Shown in pieces: positions 16,638-25,134 of a DNA stretch of 38,728 bases. Location of the stretch: NCBI GenBank assembly GCA_964452575.1, contig CAYVMN010000012.1:1-38728 (forward strand), read 5' to 3'. Position 1 is the first letter of the stretch, and the number at the start of each line of letters is the position of its first letter. The notes under the pieces were generated by a model. It was not told the DNA's origin. It saw only the letters and a program-made list of their open reading frames with translations, and made no database searches. A program made the translations under genes and the position numbers. This stretch comes from CAYVMN01 sp964452575. Its GTDB lineage: Bacteria; Desulfobacterota; DSM-4660; Desulfatiglandales; Desulfatiglandaceae.

Positions 16638-17615
16638 TCAGTATCTGATCCTTGGGTCCAGATAGGCATAAAGGACATCCACAACCAGATTGGAGATAAG
16701 GACCACAATGGCGATCAGCAAGAATGAGGCCTGGGCCAACGGGTAGTCGTTTTGGCTGACTGAAAAGACCAACTCCCTCCCGATACCGGGCCAGCTAAAG
16801 ACCGTTTCAGTCAGGGCCCCTCCATTGATAGAGAATGCCAGGCTGAGGCCTACACTGGTAACCACGGGGAGGGCGGCATTGGGTGCGGCATGACGATCAC
16901 GGATCACCTTTTCTTCCAGGCCCTTGGCCCTCGCGGTAAGGATATAGTCCTCCTTAAGGGTCTCCAGCATGCTGCTCCGCATTATGAGGAGATAGGCACC
17001 AAAATGTATCAGGAACAGGGTGGCCAGGGGCAAGACCATATGGTAAATGACGTCAAGGGCCTTGGCCAGGAAACCCGAGTCCGGATCAAGCCACACATCC
17101 TCCGAAATCATGCCATTTATGGGAAACCAACCCAGCTTGTAGGCAAATACCCAGATCATTATCAGGGCCAGCCATGGCAGGAAGAGGGTATGTGTGACCA
17201 AGGCCCCGATAGTCATTCCGGCGTCGGTCTTGTCTCCCTTGTGCCAGGATGCTATCTTTCCCAGGAATACCCCTACCAGGGCCGATATTATGATGGAGGT
17301 AGTGAAGAGGATAATGGTATTAGGGAGGCGATTCCATATGATCTTGACCACCGGCTCTCCGTAATGGAAGGAATATCCGAAATGGCCTTCAAAAAAATTC
17401 TTGATATATATGACGTACTGGATCCAAAGCGGCTTATCGAGACCCAGTTGGGCGATAAGGCGCTCCGCATCCTCTGGTGTCATTTCCGGATCGACCATCC
17501 TGGATACTGGATCCCCAGGGGCCAGACGGAAAAGCAGGAAGAGGACCGTGAGGATCACAAAGAAGATGATTATGATCTGGATCAGCCTACGGGCTATAAA
17601 CTTCCTCAGTTCCAC
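16638..17615 (-). CDS. Dipeptide-type ABC transporter permease, DppB type
   Basis: A 325-residue inner-membrane permease. Residues 9-32 form the first membrane helix, then the DppB-typical LFRLAPGDP and a periplasmic loop, and the EAA loop EDYILTARAKGLEEKVI near 235. The start codon is GTG with AGGA nine bases upstream. The gene follows the solute-binding protein by 60 bases, an interval holding a candidate hairpin. Confidence 0.92.
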   Translation of the reverse strand: MELRKFIARRLIQIIIIFFVILTVLFLLFRLAPGDPVSRMVDPEMTPEDAERLIAQLGLDKPLWIQYVIYIKNFFEGHFGYSFHYGEPVVKIIWNRLPNTIILFTTSIIISALVGVFLGKIASWHKGDKTDAGMTIGALVTHTLFLPWLALIMIWVFAYKLGWFPINGMISEDVWLDPDSGFLAKALDVIYHMVLPLATLFLIHFGAYLLIMRSSMLETLKEDYILTARAKGLEEKVIRDRHAAPNAALPVVTSVGLSLAFSINGGALTETVFSWPGIGRELVFSVSQNDYPLAQASFLLIAIVVLISNLVVDVLYAYLDPRIRY

Positions 17616-17646
17616 AGATTTGATTCCTGGTAATGTCCTGGAATAG

Positions 17647-17686
17647 GGCCGAATCCCCAGTGTAGAGACGGTCGCCTATTTCGGCC
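17647..17686 (-). other. Candidate hairpin between binding-protein and permease genes
   Basis: GGCCGAA (overlapping the binding-protein stop) and TTCGGCC form a 7-bp inverted repeat with a 26-base loop. No T-run follows, so it is not a standard terminator. Such hairpins often protect binding-protein mRNA and lower permease expression, but this is only inferred here. Confidence 0.3.
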
Positions 17687-19412
17687 TCAACTGACAGAAA
17701 GACCAGATATTCCCGATCCCTCCAAGCATCTCCACCCATCCGCTGAATTCCCCCTTGCGTACTGCTTCAATTAGTTTCGGATTGTAAAGGGGGAAATAGG
17801 GGACGTCCCGCATGAGGATCTTTTGCATCTCCCATATCAATTTCTTTCGTTTCTCCACATCCATTTCGCTGGCCGATTCATTGGCAATGCGGTCATAATC
17901 CGGATTGCTATATCCGCTCATGTTCCAGCCGCGTGCCCTGTCATTCTTGGTTATAAAGAAGTTCCTCAGATAATCAGGGTCAAGGGATAGCCTCCCATAC
18001 CCCAGCACAAAGGCATCAAAGTCGTGTTTCATCTTCACCTGATCAATCAGGGCGCTGAAGGCCATCGGCCTTGCATAGGCTGGAATTCCTAACTCTCTAA
18101 GCCATTCCTGCATCATCATACCGGCCATGGCACGGTGCGGGTCATAGTCTGCAGGGGGTGTCAGTATCGTGAATTTCTCCATGGGCTTTCCGTCGGGCAT
18201 TCGGATACCTACACCTTGCACTATATGTCCGCCCTTGTCCACCGGTGGCACCTCCCATCTGTAGCCCGCCTTTTCAAGGATCTCATAGGCCTTCTTTATG
18301 CGTTGTTCCCTGCTGCACACATTACAGTAGCGGGGTACATCGGGGCAATACCAAAACTTGTTGCCCGGAGGTACAATAGAATACATACGGATCCCGTATC
18401 CCTGAAGGATGCGAGAGATGATGAAGTCCTCGTCGATTATGGTGACCGCGGCTCGCCTCAAGTTGGCGTCATTGAATGGCGGCTTCCTCAGATTGAAGCC
18501 GACGAAATAGAGGGCGCTTCGCTCATTGGAAAACAATTCTATATCTGGGCTTGCCTTGAGATCGTCAATATAGCCTGGCTGAATGCCCCACCAAAACATG
18601 TCTATGCTCCCCTTCTTCATGGCGAGGATTGCGGCATCTGAGGTGCCGAAGATCTTGAAAATAACCCCGTCTATGTAAGGACCGAGCAACCTGTCACATA
18701 TCTTCTGCCCCTTACCAAAGAAGATATTGTTCCTTTCGAGGAACAGGTAGGCCCCCTGCCTCCATTCCTTCAGGACAAAAGGACCACAGCCAACTGGATT
18801 TGTTATCTTCTCGTTGAGTAGCCGTTTGAGTGGTTTCTCAGTCTTTCTCGCCTCTTCAACTATCTTGGCCCACTCCTTTTTTTGAACGATGGATGTTGCA
18901 AGTGTCCTGGATGTGAAAATGGCCATTGGTTCTTGGAGATAGAATCTCACGGTGTGTTTGTCCGGCGTCTCGATCTTCTTAACAAACTTCCATCTGGAGA
19001 GGTCCTTGGGGACCTTAAACTCCTTTATGACACTCCCGGTAAAGGCCACATCATCCGATGTAAATTCCGTTCCGTCGGACCACTTGGCAGGCCTCAACTT
19101 CACCGTGTAAGAAAGGGTTTGAGGGTCAAATACCGGCGCCTCTGCCGCCAGCCAGGGGATAAGCTCTAAGGTATCCGGGTTTCTCAGGTAGAGAGGCTGA
19201 TATATAAGCCCAAGGACCTTGTTTGACCATCTATCGGTTGCACGCCATACGTTGAGGGTCTTGGGCTCTTCCAGTAGCCCGATCTTGAGAATCTGGGCTG
19301 CCAATGCGGGGGTGCACCACACATCAATGGTAAAGAGCATTACTATCGCGGTGACGAGCGAGAACGCCTTGCACCACGAAGCCGTCTTCTTAATAGGATT
19401 CCTGCCGCTCAT
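17676..19412 (-). CDS. Extracellular solute-binding protein, DppA/OppA family (SBP_bac_5)
   Basis: About 578 residues with an N-terminal signal peptide (hydrophobic AFSLVTAIVMLFTIDVW, cleavage after ALAA). The mature protein has family features: PWLAAEAPVFDPQTLSYTVKLR, WSDGTEFTSDDVAFT, a repeated LRRAAVTIIDEDFI region and a C-terminal lobe with GYSNPDYDRI. No lipobox is seen, so it is probably a soluble periplasmic protein. These proteins bind peptides, but also nickel, opines and other small molecules. The ATG at 19412 has AAAGGA seven bases upstream. Its place between GshB-like and permease genes links transport to the ligases. Confidence 0.9.
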   Translation of the reverse strand: MSGRNPIKKTASWCKAFSLVTAIVMLFTIDVWCTPALAAQILKIGLLEEPKTLNVWRATDRWSNKVLGLIYQPLYLRNPDTLELIPWLAAEAPVFDPQTLSYTVKLRPAKWSDGTEFTSDDVAFTGSVIKEFKVPKDLSRWKFVKKIETPDKHTVRFYLQEPMAIFTSRTLATSIVQKKEWAKIVEEARKTEKPLKRLLNEKITNPVGCGPFVLKEWRQGAYLFLERNNIFFGKGQKICDRLLGPYIDGVIFKIFGTSDAAILAMKKGSIDMFWWGIQPGYIDDLKASPDIELFSNERSALYFVGFNLRKPPFNDANLRRAAVTIIDEDFIISRILQGYGIRMYSIVPPGNKFWYCPDVPRYCNVCSREQRIKKAYEILEKAGYRWEVPPVDKGGHIVQGVGIRMPDGKPMEKFTILTPPADYDPHRAMAGMMMQEWLRELGIPAYARPMAFSALIDQVKMKHDFDAFVLGYGRLSLDPDYLRNFFITKNDRARGWNMSGYSNPDYDRIANESASEMDVEKRKKLIWEMQKILMRDVPYFPLYNPKLIEAVRKGEFSGWVEMLGGIGNIWSFCQLRPK

Positions 19413-19452
19413 AGCCAATTCCTTTCTCTTGTCTGATTGTTTTAGAAGAAAG

Positions 19453-20445
19453 TCACGAAGACTTCATCTCCCTCACCTTTTGTTCAATGAAGTCTATGAC
19501 TTTGACCTCCAGTTTTACGTTGTCAAGCCTATTAATACGAGGAATGCCGCCCGGGCTTAGACAGTTTATTTCTACCATCTTGTCTCCAATAACGTCAATA
19601 CCCACAAAATACAGGCCATCCCGTACTAAACGGTCTTTGAGTATTGTACAGATCTCCCTTTCCGTAGGCGTCACTTCATGCCCGTAGGCCCGGGCCCCTG
19701 CATGGATATTGGTCCTAAACTCACCCTTGCACGGTTTCCTTCTCATTGCCCCTAGGATTTCCCCATTTAGCAAGAGAATCCTCACATCACCCCCTCTTTG
19801 CACGAGATCCAGATACTCCTGCACCATGATCGGTTCCCTTTCGGGGTAGGATCGATAGGCCCTCACATAGTAATTGATCAGGGAATTTAGGTTCTCACGA
19901 TCCAGCACGCTCACCTTGATCACACCCTCGCCCCCGTATCTCTGCAGGGGCTTTACCACCATGGCGCCTCCAAAATCGTCAATTATCTTCTTTAATCGGG
20001 CCGGATCTCTTGAGACATGGGTCTCTGGAATTATGCTGGGAAAATTGAGGATGTAGAGTTTGCTGTTTGCCAGAATCTGACCGCTTGTGCTGTTAATCAT
20101 GAAGACCCGGTCATTTACCGATGAAAGGAATTCCATGGTCTGATAAACCAAAGGGGGGTTCTTTCGCAGAAAAAGGGCATCCAGGTCCGTGATGGTTTCG
20201 AATATAAGTTCGTCCTTCTTGAGGCAATTGATCAGGCTCCGCCAATATTTTTTCATGGTAAGATCCGGAGGCACGGTGATATTTCTCATCCTGGCCACCA
20301 CTTCATTGGTTCGGATGTACACGTCGTGGGGTTCCAGAAAATAGACCGAATGCCCCCTCTGGTTGCATTCATACATCAGATGGCTGGTGGTCTCATTTTC
20401 CGGATTGATCGATTCCAGCCGGTCCATCAAGAAAGCTATGTTCAT
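19453..20445 (-). CDS. GshB-like ATP-grasp ligase
   Basis: A 330-residue enzyme closely resembling bacterial glutathione synthetase: FLMDRLESINPENETTSHLM at the N-terminus (family MDPLESINPxxDTT), FLRKNPP, INSTSGQILANSKLYILNFP, VVKPLQRYGGEGVIKV, GGDVRILLLNGEILGAMRRK, FRTNIHAGARAYGHE, and FVGIDVIGDKMVEINCLSPGG carrying the metal ligands. GshB joins glycine to gamma-glutamylcysteine. No gamma-glutamylcysteine ligase gene is in the window, and the closing segment reads CLSPGGIPRIN rather than the usual TSPTGI form, so glutathione synthesis is not assured. Its ATG overlaps the TGA of the RimK-like gene. Confidence 0.8.
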   Translation of the reverse strand: MNIAFLMDRLESINPENETTSHLMYECNQRGHSVYFLEPHDVYIRTNEVVARMRNITVPPDLTMKKYWRSLINCLKKDELIFETITDLDALFLRKNPPLVYQTMEFLSSVNDRVFMINSTSGQILANSKLYILNFPSIIPETHVSRDPARLKKIIDDFGGAMVVKPLQRYGGEGVIKVSVLDRENLNSLINYYVRAYRSYPEREPIMVQEYLDLVQRGGDVRILLLNGEILGAMRRKPCKGEFRTNIHAGARAYGHEVTPTEREICTILKDRLVRDGLYFVGIDVIGDKMVEINCLSPGGIPRINRLDNVKLEVKVIDFIEQKVREMKSS

Positions 20446-21329
20446 CGGGCCCCCCCATAATTCTTGATCACATACTGAATGATCTGAGATGCAATGTCCA
20501 GCCCCGTTGAGGCCTCAAGTCCCCTGAAGCCGGGAGAGTAATTCACTTCTACTACCTTTGTGGTGCCATCACCACCAACAACGATGTCTGTCCCAGAGAT
20601 CTCAAGGCCCAAGGCCCTGGTTGAACTTATGGCGATTTCTTCCAGCCCTTTCCCCAATGCCACGGGCCTGCCGTGACCTGTCAGGTGGATGTTGGATCGA
20701 AAATCCATAGGTTTGGGCCTGAGTTCCATGGCCCCTACGACCCTATTGCCCAAGACAAAGGCCCTGATATCCTTTCGGCCATGGGATGGTATATATTCTT
20801 GAATCAAGAGGCCTCGGCTCTTGTCAAGGAGGTTGTTTGCGATAAACTCGGCCGTGGCGGGAGAGTCCACCAAGACAACCCCGGCCCCTTGCCTGCTTGT
20901 GAGTGTCTTTGCAACCACAGGGTAGCCACCAAGCTTCCTCACGGCCTCTTTGAAGAGCTCTAAATTACCGATCAGGTGCGAATCAGGTACCGGGACATCC
21001 TTACTGGCCAGGGTCTGAAGGCCCAGAAACTTGTTTCTGGCGAGGAGCACAGAGTGAAAGCCATTTACCACAGGGATGCCCGAGAGCTCAAAATGCCGCA
21101 CAAGGGAGAGGGCATAGTCGTTAATTGTTGCCCCTATCCTAGGCAAGATGGCATCCGGTCTGGCATCAATTCCCCTTATCTTAAGCTCCAGCCTGTCTGC
21201 AATAACATCAAAAAAGCAATCCCTGGGATGAATGAGCAAGACCTTATGCCCTTGCTCACTCGCAGCCTCGATCAATCTCCGATTGGGGTGGTATCTGTGG
21301 TTTCTTACACTCAGTATCCCGATAAGCAT
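20442..21329 (-). CDS. RimK-family alpha-L-glutamate ligase
   Basis: A 295-residue ATP-grasp ligase of the RimK/MptN/LysX group, which add glutamate (or related amino acids) to a carboxyl acceptor. Visible: PDAILPRIGATINDYAL, GFHSVLLARNKFLGLQTLAS, VVAKTLTSRQGAGVVLV, LLIQEYIPSHGRKDIRAFV, DFRSNIHLTGHGRP and TKVVEVNYSPGFRGLEAST. Ribosomal S6 modification, coenzyme F420/methanopterin glutamylation and lysine/arginine carrier-protein pathways use such enzymes; none of their partner genes is present. Its ATG overlaps the preceding radical SAM stop (TAATG). Confidence 0.85.
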   Translation of the reverse strand: MLIGILSVRNHRYHPNRRLIEAASEQGHKVLLIHPRDCFFDVIADRLELKIRGIDARPDAILPRIGATINDYALSLVRHFELSGIPVVNGFHSVLLARNKFLGLQTLASKDVPVPDSHLIGNLELFKEAVRKLGGYPVVAKTLTSRQGAGVVLVDSPATAEFIANNLLDKSRGLLIQEYIPSHGRKDIRAFVLGNRVVGAMELRPKPMDFRSNIHLTGHGRPVALGKGLEEIAISSTRALGLEISGTDIVVGGDGTTKVVEVNYSPGFRGLEASTGLDIASQIIQYVIKNYGGAR

Positions 21330-23092
21330 TACCTGACCAAGGATTCCACTTTGGCAAGGAGTTCTTCGACTTTGGGCGAAAAGGGTTCCCTTGAGCAGAA
21401 CTCCTTTATAGCCAACTGCAGTTCCCTCTTCAACCTAAAAAGCTCCAGTATCTCATGGGGACGATAACCCTCTCCCCGGAGGAGTTTGTATATCTCCTCC
21501 ACGTAGGTCTGGCCGTCGGTAAAACTACTATCAATCGATAGAACCATCTGGGAGATCAGATCTGAGGCCTCTGCGGCATCCATAGTATTATGGCGCCATG
21601 CCAGGCCTAGGCCCCGTATCCCGAACTCGTCTCTCATTTGGTGAACGAGTGTATTCGCGGTATAGTAAAAGAGGTAAGGGTGATAATACGGCAATCCGCT
21701 CTGCTTGATAAATTCCACAGTCTCGGAAAATGTTTCTTGGGTTTCCCCTGGGTAACCTATGATAAAACTCCCTCTGCCATAGATGCCATGATCATTGAGC
21801 ATTTCGATCGCACTCAAGGATTGTTCGCGGCGGAGCCGCTTATCCATATTGTCCAGTATGGTCTGGCTTCCCGACTCAAGCCCAAGATCCACAAACTCAC
21901 ACCCGGACTGCTTCATCAGTCTTACCAGCTCGGGGGTCAACGAACTGGCGCGTGCAAAAGACGACCACGTAAAGCCCCACTTCTCTTCGAGCATCATTTT
22001 AAGGACCGCCTTCAGCCTTTCCCTGTTGGCGGTGAAATTGTCGTCTGTAAAGCGTATGTGCTCTACAAACCCGAGGTCATCTATCAACTTCAGTTCCTGC
22101 CTGAGCACGTCCATAGATTTGAAAAGGACATCCGGAAACAACCAGTGATAGGTACAAAAGCGGCACCTGTAAAAACATCCCCGGCTGCTGTTTACGGGGA
22201 GAATCCTCCTCAGATAGCCCCTGGGGATCAGGTCCCACGAAATTGTCGCGCCATCCATGTTTGCACCTTCTTTTTCCCGGGGGGTAAATACCAGCCTTCC
22301 TTTCTCATCAAAAAGGCCCAGATTGGGCACACTGCCCAGATCTTCCCCCTTGCTCACTGCCTGGAGGAGCCTTACCAGGGTCTTCTCACCCTGTGCCTCG
22401 ATGACAAAGGCATCAATCTTCCCGGAAAAGGTGGAAAAAAATCGCAGCGAATTGGCTGATAGGTTCTCACCGGCATTCAAGGCCTTCTTGACCAGCATGC
22501 CTCCAGCAATTACGGCCACATCAGGTGCAGACTGTTTGATCTGGAAGGCAATATCCTTTATATCTTTCATGTACATGAAATTGGATGAGATGCAGACCGC
22601 CAAAGGGCCTTCTCTAAGAAGATCCGGTAGATCGGCCGTAGAGTAATTCTGGACTATGATGGGACAAAATCCGTGCTCAGCAAGGTATTGAAAAAGGTAG
22701 ATACCGTTTAAGGTAACGCTATTGGCAAGCGAATAATATTGCTTCACATTGGCAGGTGTCAGTTCTGGAACCCGGCGCCCATTCTTGATATAATTCATGA
22801 GGTCAAGGAGGTCCATATATCGGCCATCAAAGACCAGCGCGGACTTTAAGATGTTCCGGTTCACTTCCCTCTGGATGGCATAGAGGTCCAGGCCTGGGAA
22901 TCGTGAGGATTGTCTCTGGGCCCTGCTTTCGGCGCTTGCCATCTTTCGCCTCAAATGGGCATCATTGTCCAGTGGCTGGTTTTGTGCGATGATTATGACC
23001 TTTGACCTGCCCGTAATGCCTTTGGACTGTCCTGGGTGGTGCCCGGGGGTATGTCCCTTCAGCGATCTTATTGTTGAGCACTTATTTTTCAT
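21329..23092 (-). CDS. Cobalamin-binding-type radical SAM protein
   Basis: About 587 residues. Residues about 110-250 form a Rossmann-like B12-binding-type domain (LNGIYLFQYLAEHGF, ISSNFMYMKDIKDIAFQIKQ, AVIAGGMLVKKA) without a clear DxHxxG motif. The radical SAM domain has CFYRCRFC with Cys306, Cys310 and Cys313 binding the 4Fe-4S cluster, then FTDDNFTANRER and DLGLESGSQTILDNMDKRLRR. This layout is typical of methyltransferases, methylthiotransferases and C-C or ring-forming enzymes; the reaction is unknown. The ATG at 23092 is preferred; a longer frame would start at TTG inside a 12-bp hairpin. First gene of the ten-gene run. Confidence 0.78.
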   Translation of the reverse strand: MKNKCSTIRSLKGHTPGHHPGQSKGITGRSKVIIIAQNQPLDNDAHLRRKMASAESRAQRQSSRFPGLDLYAIQREVNRNILKSALVFDGRYMDLLDLMNYIKNGRRVPELTPANVKQYYSLANSVTLNGIYLFQYLAEHGFCPIIVQNYSTADLPDLLREGPLAVCISSNFMYMKDIKDIAFQIKQSAPDVAVIAGGMLVKKALNAGENLSANSLRFFSTFSGKIDAFVIEAQGEKTLVRLLQAVSKGEDLGSVPNLGLFDEKGRLVFTPREKEGANMDGATISWDLIPRGYLRRILPVNSSRGCFYRCRFCTYHWLFPDVLFKSMDVLRQELKLIDDLGFVEHIRFTDDNFTANRERLKAVLKMMLEEKWGFTWSSFARASSLTPELVRLMKQSGCEFVDLGLESGSQTILDNMDKRLRREQSLSAIEMLNDHGIYGRGSFIIGYPGETQETFSETVEFIKQSGLPYYHPYLFYYTANTLVHQMRDEFGIRGLGLAWRHNTMDAAEASDLISQMVLSIDSSFTDGQTYVEEIYKLLRGEGYRPHEILELFRLKRELQLAIKEFCSREPFSPKVEELLAKVESLVR

Positions 23093-23135
23093 GGCAGGCC
23101 GGTATTGGAATTTGTTCGGGATTTCGATCTTCGGA

Positions 23136-23169
23136 TTTGGCCTGAACAAGACTTCTCGTTCAGGCCAAA
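23136..23169. repeat. Perfect 12-bp inverted repeat in the radical SAM gene leader
   Basis: TTTGGCCTGAAC (23136-23147) and GTTCAGGCCAAA (23158-23169) are exact reverse complements around a 10-base loop. It lies in the divergent interval between the radical SAM and GNAT genes, 44 bases before the chosen radical SAM ATG. In RNA it would form a strong hairpin in the leader; in DNA it could be an operator. No T-run follows on either strand. Confidence 0.6.
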
Positions 23170-23284
23170 CTATTCACTTGGAATAGGAGACTGCACAAAA
23201 AAGCCCATCATGGATCAGCGCATGGTTTCCTTAAACGTAGCCTCCCAATCCCCGATGGCCTTACTCCGTATGGATTGCCATCGC

Positions 23285-23313
23285 ATGGTAGGCGATGAAA
23301 TAAGAGTTGTCAA
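23285..23313 (-). promoter_or_regulatory. Candidate sigma-70 promoter for the ATP-grasp operon
   Basis: The minus strand has TTGACA (23313-23308), a 17-base spacer and TACCAT (23290-23285). Predicted start near 23278 would give a leader of about 186 bases that contains the 12-bp hairpin. A tiny frame in the leader (13 codons, MMGFFVQSPIPSE) ends three bases before the hairpin. Confidence 0.45.
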
Positions 23314-23349
23314 TCCACAAGTAATTCAGCATCCGGATAGACAAGGACC

Positions 23350-23853
23350 ATGACCAGACCCCTAATCAAGTACTTCTTCAAGAGACCCCATGAGATCCCT
23401 TCAGCCATTCTGGATCAAATCCAAGACCTGATAAAGAAAGCTGGGGGTGTAGGAACATCTTATATGAGAGAAAATCTCCAAAACGCATTTCTTATTGGCT
23501 ATGCCTTGCATGAGAATCGAGTCGTAGGAACTTCAACCCATAAATACCCCAAAAGAGGGTATAGGAATAAGATAGAGGCTATCACAGGACTGGACCTATC
23601 GGGGTATCTTGAGAGGGGCTATACAGCAGTAGATCCCGAGTATAGAGGTGAGAGAATCGGGGGCAGACTCATCAGGGGCCTGATTGAGAGATCCAGGGGG
23701 AAGAAGATCTACGTGACTATCAGGATGGATAACATCCCTCCCCTAAGAATGACCTATAAGGAAGGGATGGTTCTGGCGGCGAGATTTATCAACAATAGAA
23801 CAGGCCATGAGATCGGGGTCTTTACCAATCAAGGGCCCAGACCCTTGGTCTAG
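23350..23853 (+). CDS. GNAT-family N-acetyltransferase
   Basis: A 167-residue protein with a GNAT fold: FLIGYALHENRVVGTSTHK (central strands), then GYTAVDPEYRGERIGGRLIRGLI, the acetyl-CoA pyrophosphate-binding loop, and KKIYVTIRMDNIPPLRMTYKEG. It would transfer an acyl group from CoA to an amine; the substrate is unknown. It is the only plus-strand gene in this stretch, divergent from the ATP-grasp operon and convergent with the PP-loop gene. Its stop codon and that of the PP-loop gene share one CTAG. The ribosome site (AAGGA, two bases before ATG) is poor. Confidence 0.78.
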   Translation: MTRPLIKYFFKRPHEIPSAILDQIQDLIKKAGGVGTSYMRENLQNAFLIGYALHENRVVGTSTHKYPKRGYRNKIEAITGLDLSGYLERGYTAVDPEYRGERIGGRLIRGLIERSRGKKIYVTIRMDNIPPLRMTYKEGMVLAARFINNRTGHEIGVFTNQGPRPLV

Positions 23854-25004
23854 GACTTCCTCTTCAATTCATGTCCATCAATGATCTCTGCCAGGGTGAC
23901 GAAGAGGGGGTCCTTCTCCTTTCCATTTTTTTTGGCGGCATCAAGTACCTCGTGGAGGAACATCAACCTGGACCAGTCAAAGGGCTTGTCCCTCAGACTT
24001 CTCACCTTATCGGTTGTCAGCTTGCCAGGGAAACTTGAAGGTATCTCTTCTCCCAATGCCCTGAATGCCAGCATGGTCCTTACGCATTTATCGCAGACAC
24101 AGCAGTTTATATCAGGGGGGGTCTCGAACTTGTATTGTCCTTCCCAGCATACCTTCAGGTTTTCAAGGGCCTCGGGCCAGGCCAAGAGGGCCTTTAGTTT
24201 CTCCACCCTGGTAAAGACCATATCGTGATGGACCTCGAAGCCCTTGCTGGAGAGCAGCCGGTCTGTCAGTGGGTGACTGCCCCAGGGCAGAAGGTGGATA
24301 TAAGAATGGCTACTTCCAACCAGGACGCCCCCGCATATCTTCCGAAAGAGCGAGGCCACGGAAACCAGTACGCAGGCGTGGGATGTCCAGAACCTCTTCG
24401 TGGAAAGCAGGTACTTGAGGTTGGTCCTTACATTAAGGAATTTCAGGTCATTGTTTCCCTCAAACAGCCTCTTGTTCCTTTTGACCACATTCTTACACTC
24501 CCTGTCATAGTCTATATTGACATCAAAGCCTTCCACATACAGGATCGCATCCACATCAAACAACTTCCTCTTTATGGGCCCCCGCCTCATTACATGGTTC
24601 AATGCGCAGAATGCCCCGTCTATGCCGCCGGAAAAACTGAGTATGACCAGATCGTTGACCTTCTCTTCTTCTGACTCACTTTGGGCCCTAATATCGATCC
24701 TACTATACTTGTCTGGGAACCAGAGACTGAAGATGACCTGAAACTCCTCCAGGTTGTCAAGGAGAGAAGAGGAGACCGGACCGTGGATCTTTAAGGTAGC
24801 TCCATCCTCCATTGCCTTGAGCAAGGCCGCGATCAGGAATGAATCCATGAGTTCAAAGGAACAATATTCCCACTGCTCAAACGGGATGGAGTACCACAGC
24901 CTGAGATCTTCGTCATATGACCTGGATAGCCGCACATGAATAATATATCTGCCGCTATCATGTCTGGGCTCAACACCCTCTAAGTACACATCGAGGGAGC
25001 GCAT
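23850..25004 (-). CDS. QueC-like PP-loop ATP pyrophosphatase
   Basis: About 384 residues. An unrecognised N-terminal region of about 115 residues precedes a PP-loop: LSFSGGIDGAFCAL, with SGGID at 124-128, which binds ATP in adenylating enzymes such as QueC, TilS and asparagine synthetase. The C-terminal part has Cys286 (VCWEG) and Cys301, Cys304 and Cys307 (CxxCxxC), matching the zinc site of QueC. QueC converts 7-carboxy-7-deazaguanine to preQ0; this protein is longer and no other queuosine genes are nearby, so another substrate is likely. The ATG at 25004 has GGAG six bases upstream, better than a TTG at 25016. It follows the transporter/HEAT gene by 130 bases. Confidence 0.7.
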   Translation of the reverse strand: MRSLDVYLEGVEPRHDSGRYIIHVRLSRSYDEDLRLWYSIPFEQWEYCSFELMDSFLIAALLKAMEDGATLKIHGPVSSSLLDNLEEFQVIFSLWFPDKYSRIDIRAQSESEEEKVNDLVILSFSGGIDGAFCALNHVMRRGPIKRKLFDVDAILYVEGFDVNIDYDRECKNVVKRNKRLFEGNNDLKFLNVRTNLKYLLSTKRFWTSHACVLVSVASLFRKICGGVLVGSSHSYIHLLPWGSHPLTDRLLSSKGFEVHHDMVFTRVEKLKALLAWPEALENLKVCWEGQYKFETPPDINCCVCDKCVRTMLAFRALGEEIPSSFPGKLTTDKVRSLRDKPFDWSRLMFLHEVLDAAKKNGKEKDPLFVTLAEIIDGHELKRKS

Positions 25005-25134
25005 CAATATCTCCAAATCGTGTTTTGTTGCCCGGAACCCTGAGGCAGGTTGAGCCCGAGAAATGGCCCGTTAGAGGGACCTGCAGTGCCCACAAAGGGA
25101 AAGGGGATTGAGACCTTGATCCCTGGAGGGAGAA

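Noticed and set aside
16890..17633. Long plus-strand open frame (247 codons) opposite the DppB-type permease
   Set aside because: It lies wholly antisense to a clear permease gene, has no recognisable domain or ribosome site, and reflects codon bias of the real gene.
21638..22459. Plus-strand open frame (273 codons) opposite the radical SAM gene
   Set aside because: Antisense to a well-supported gene, with no family similarity.
23090..23149. Longer radical SAM start at TTG (23149)
   Set aside because: This start lies inside the 12-bp hairpin, and the extra residues look unlike a conserved N-terminus; the ATG at 23092 is preferred.
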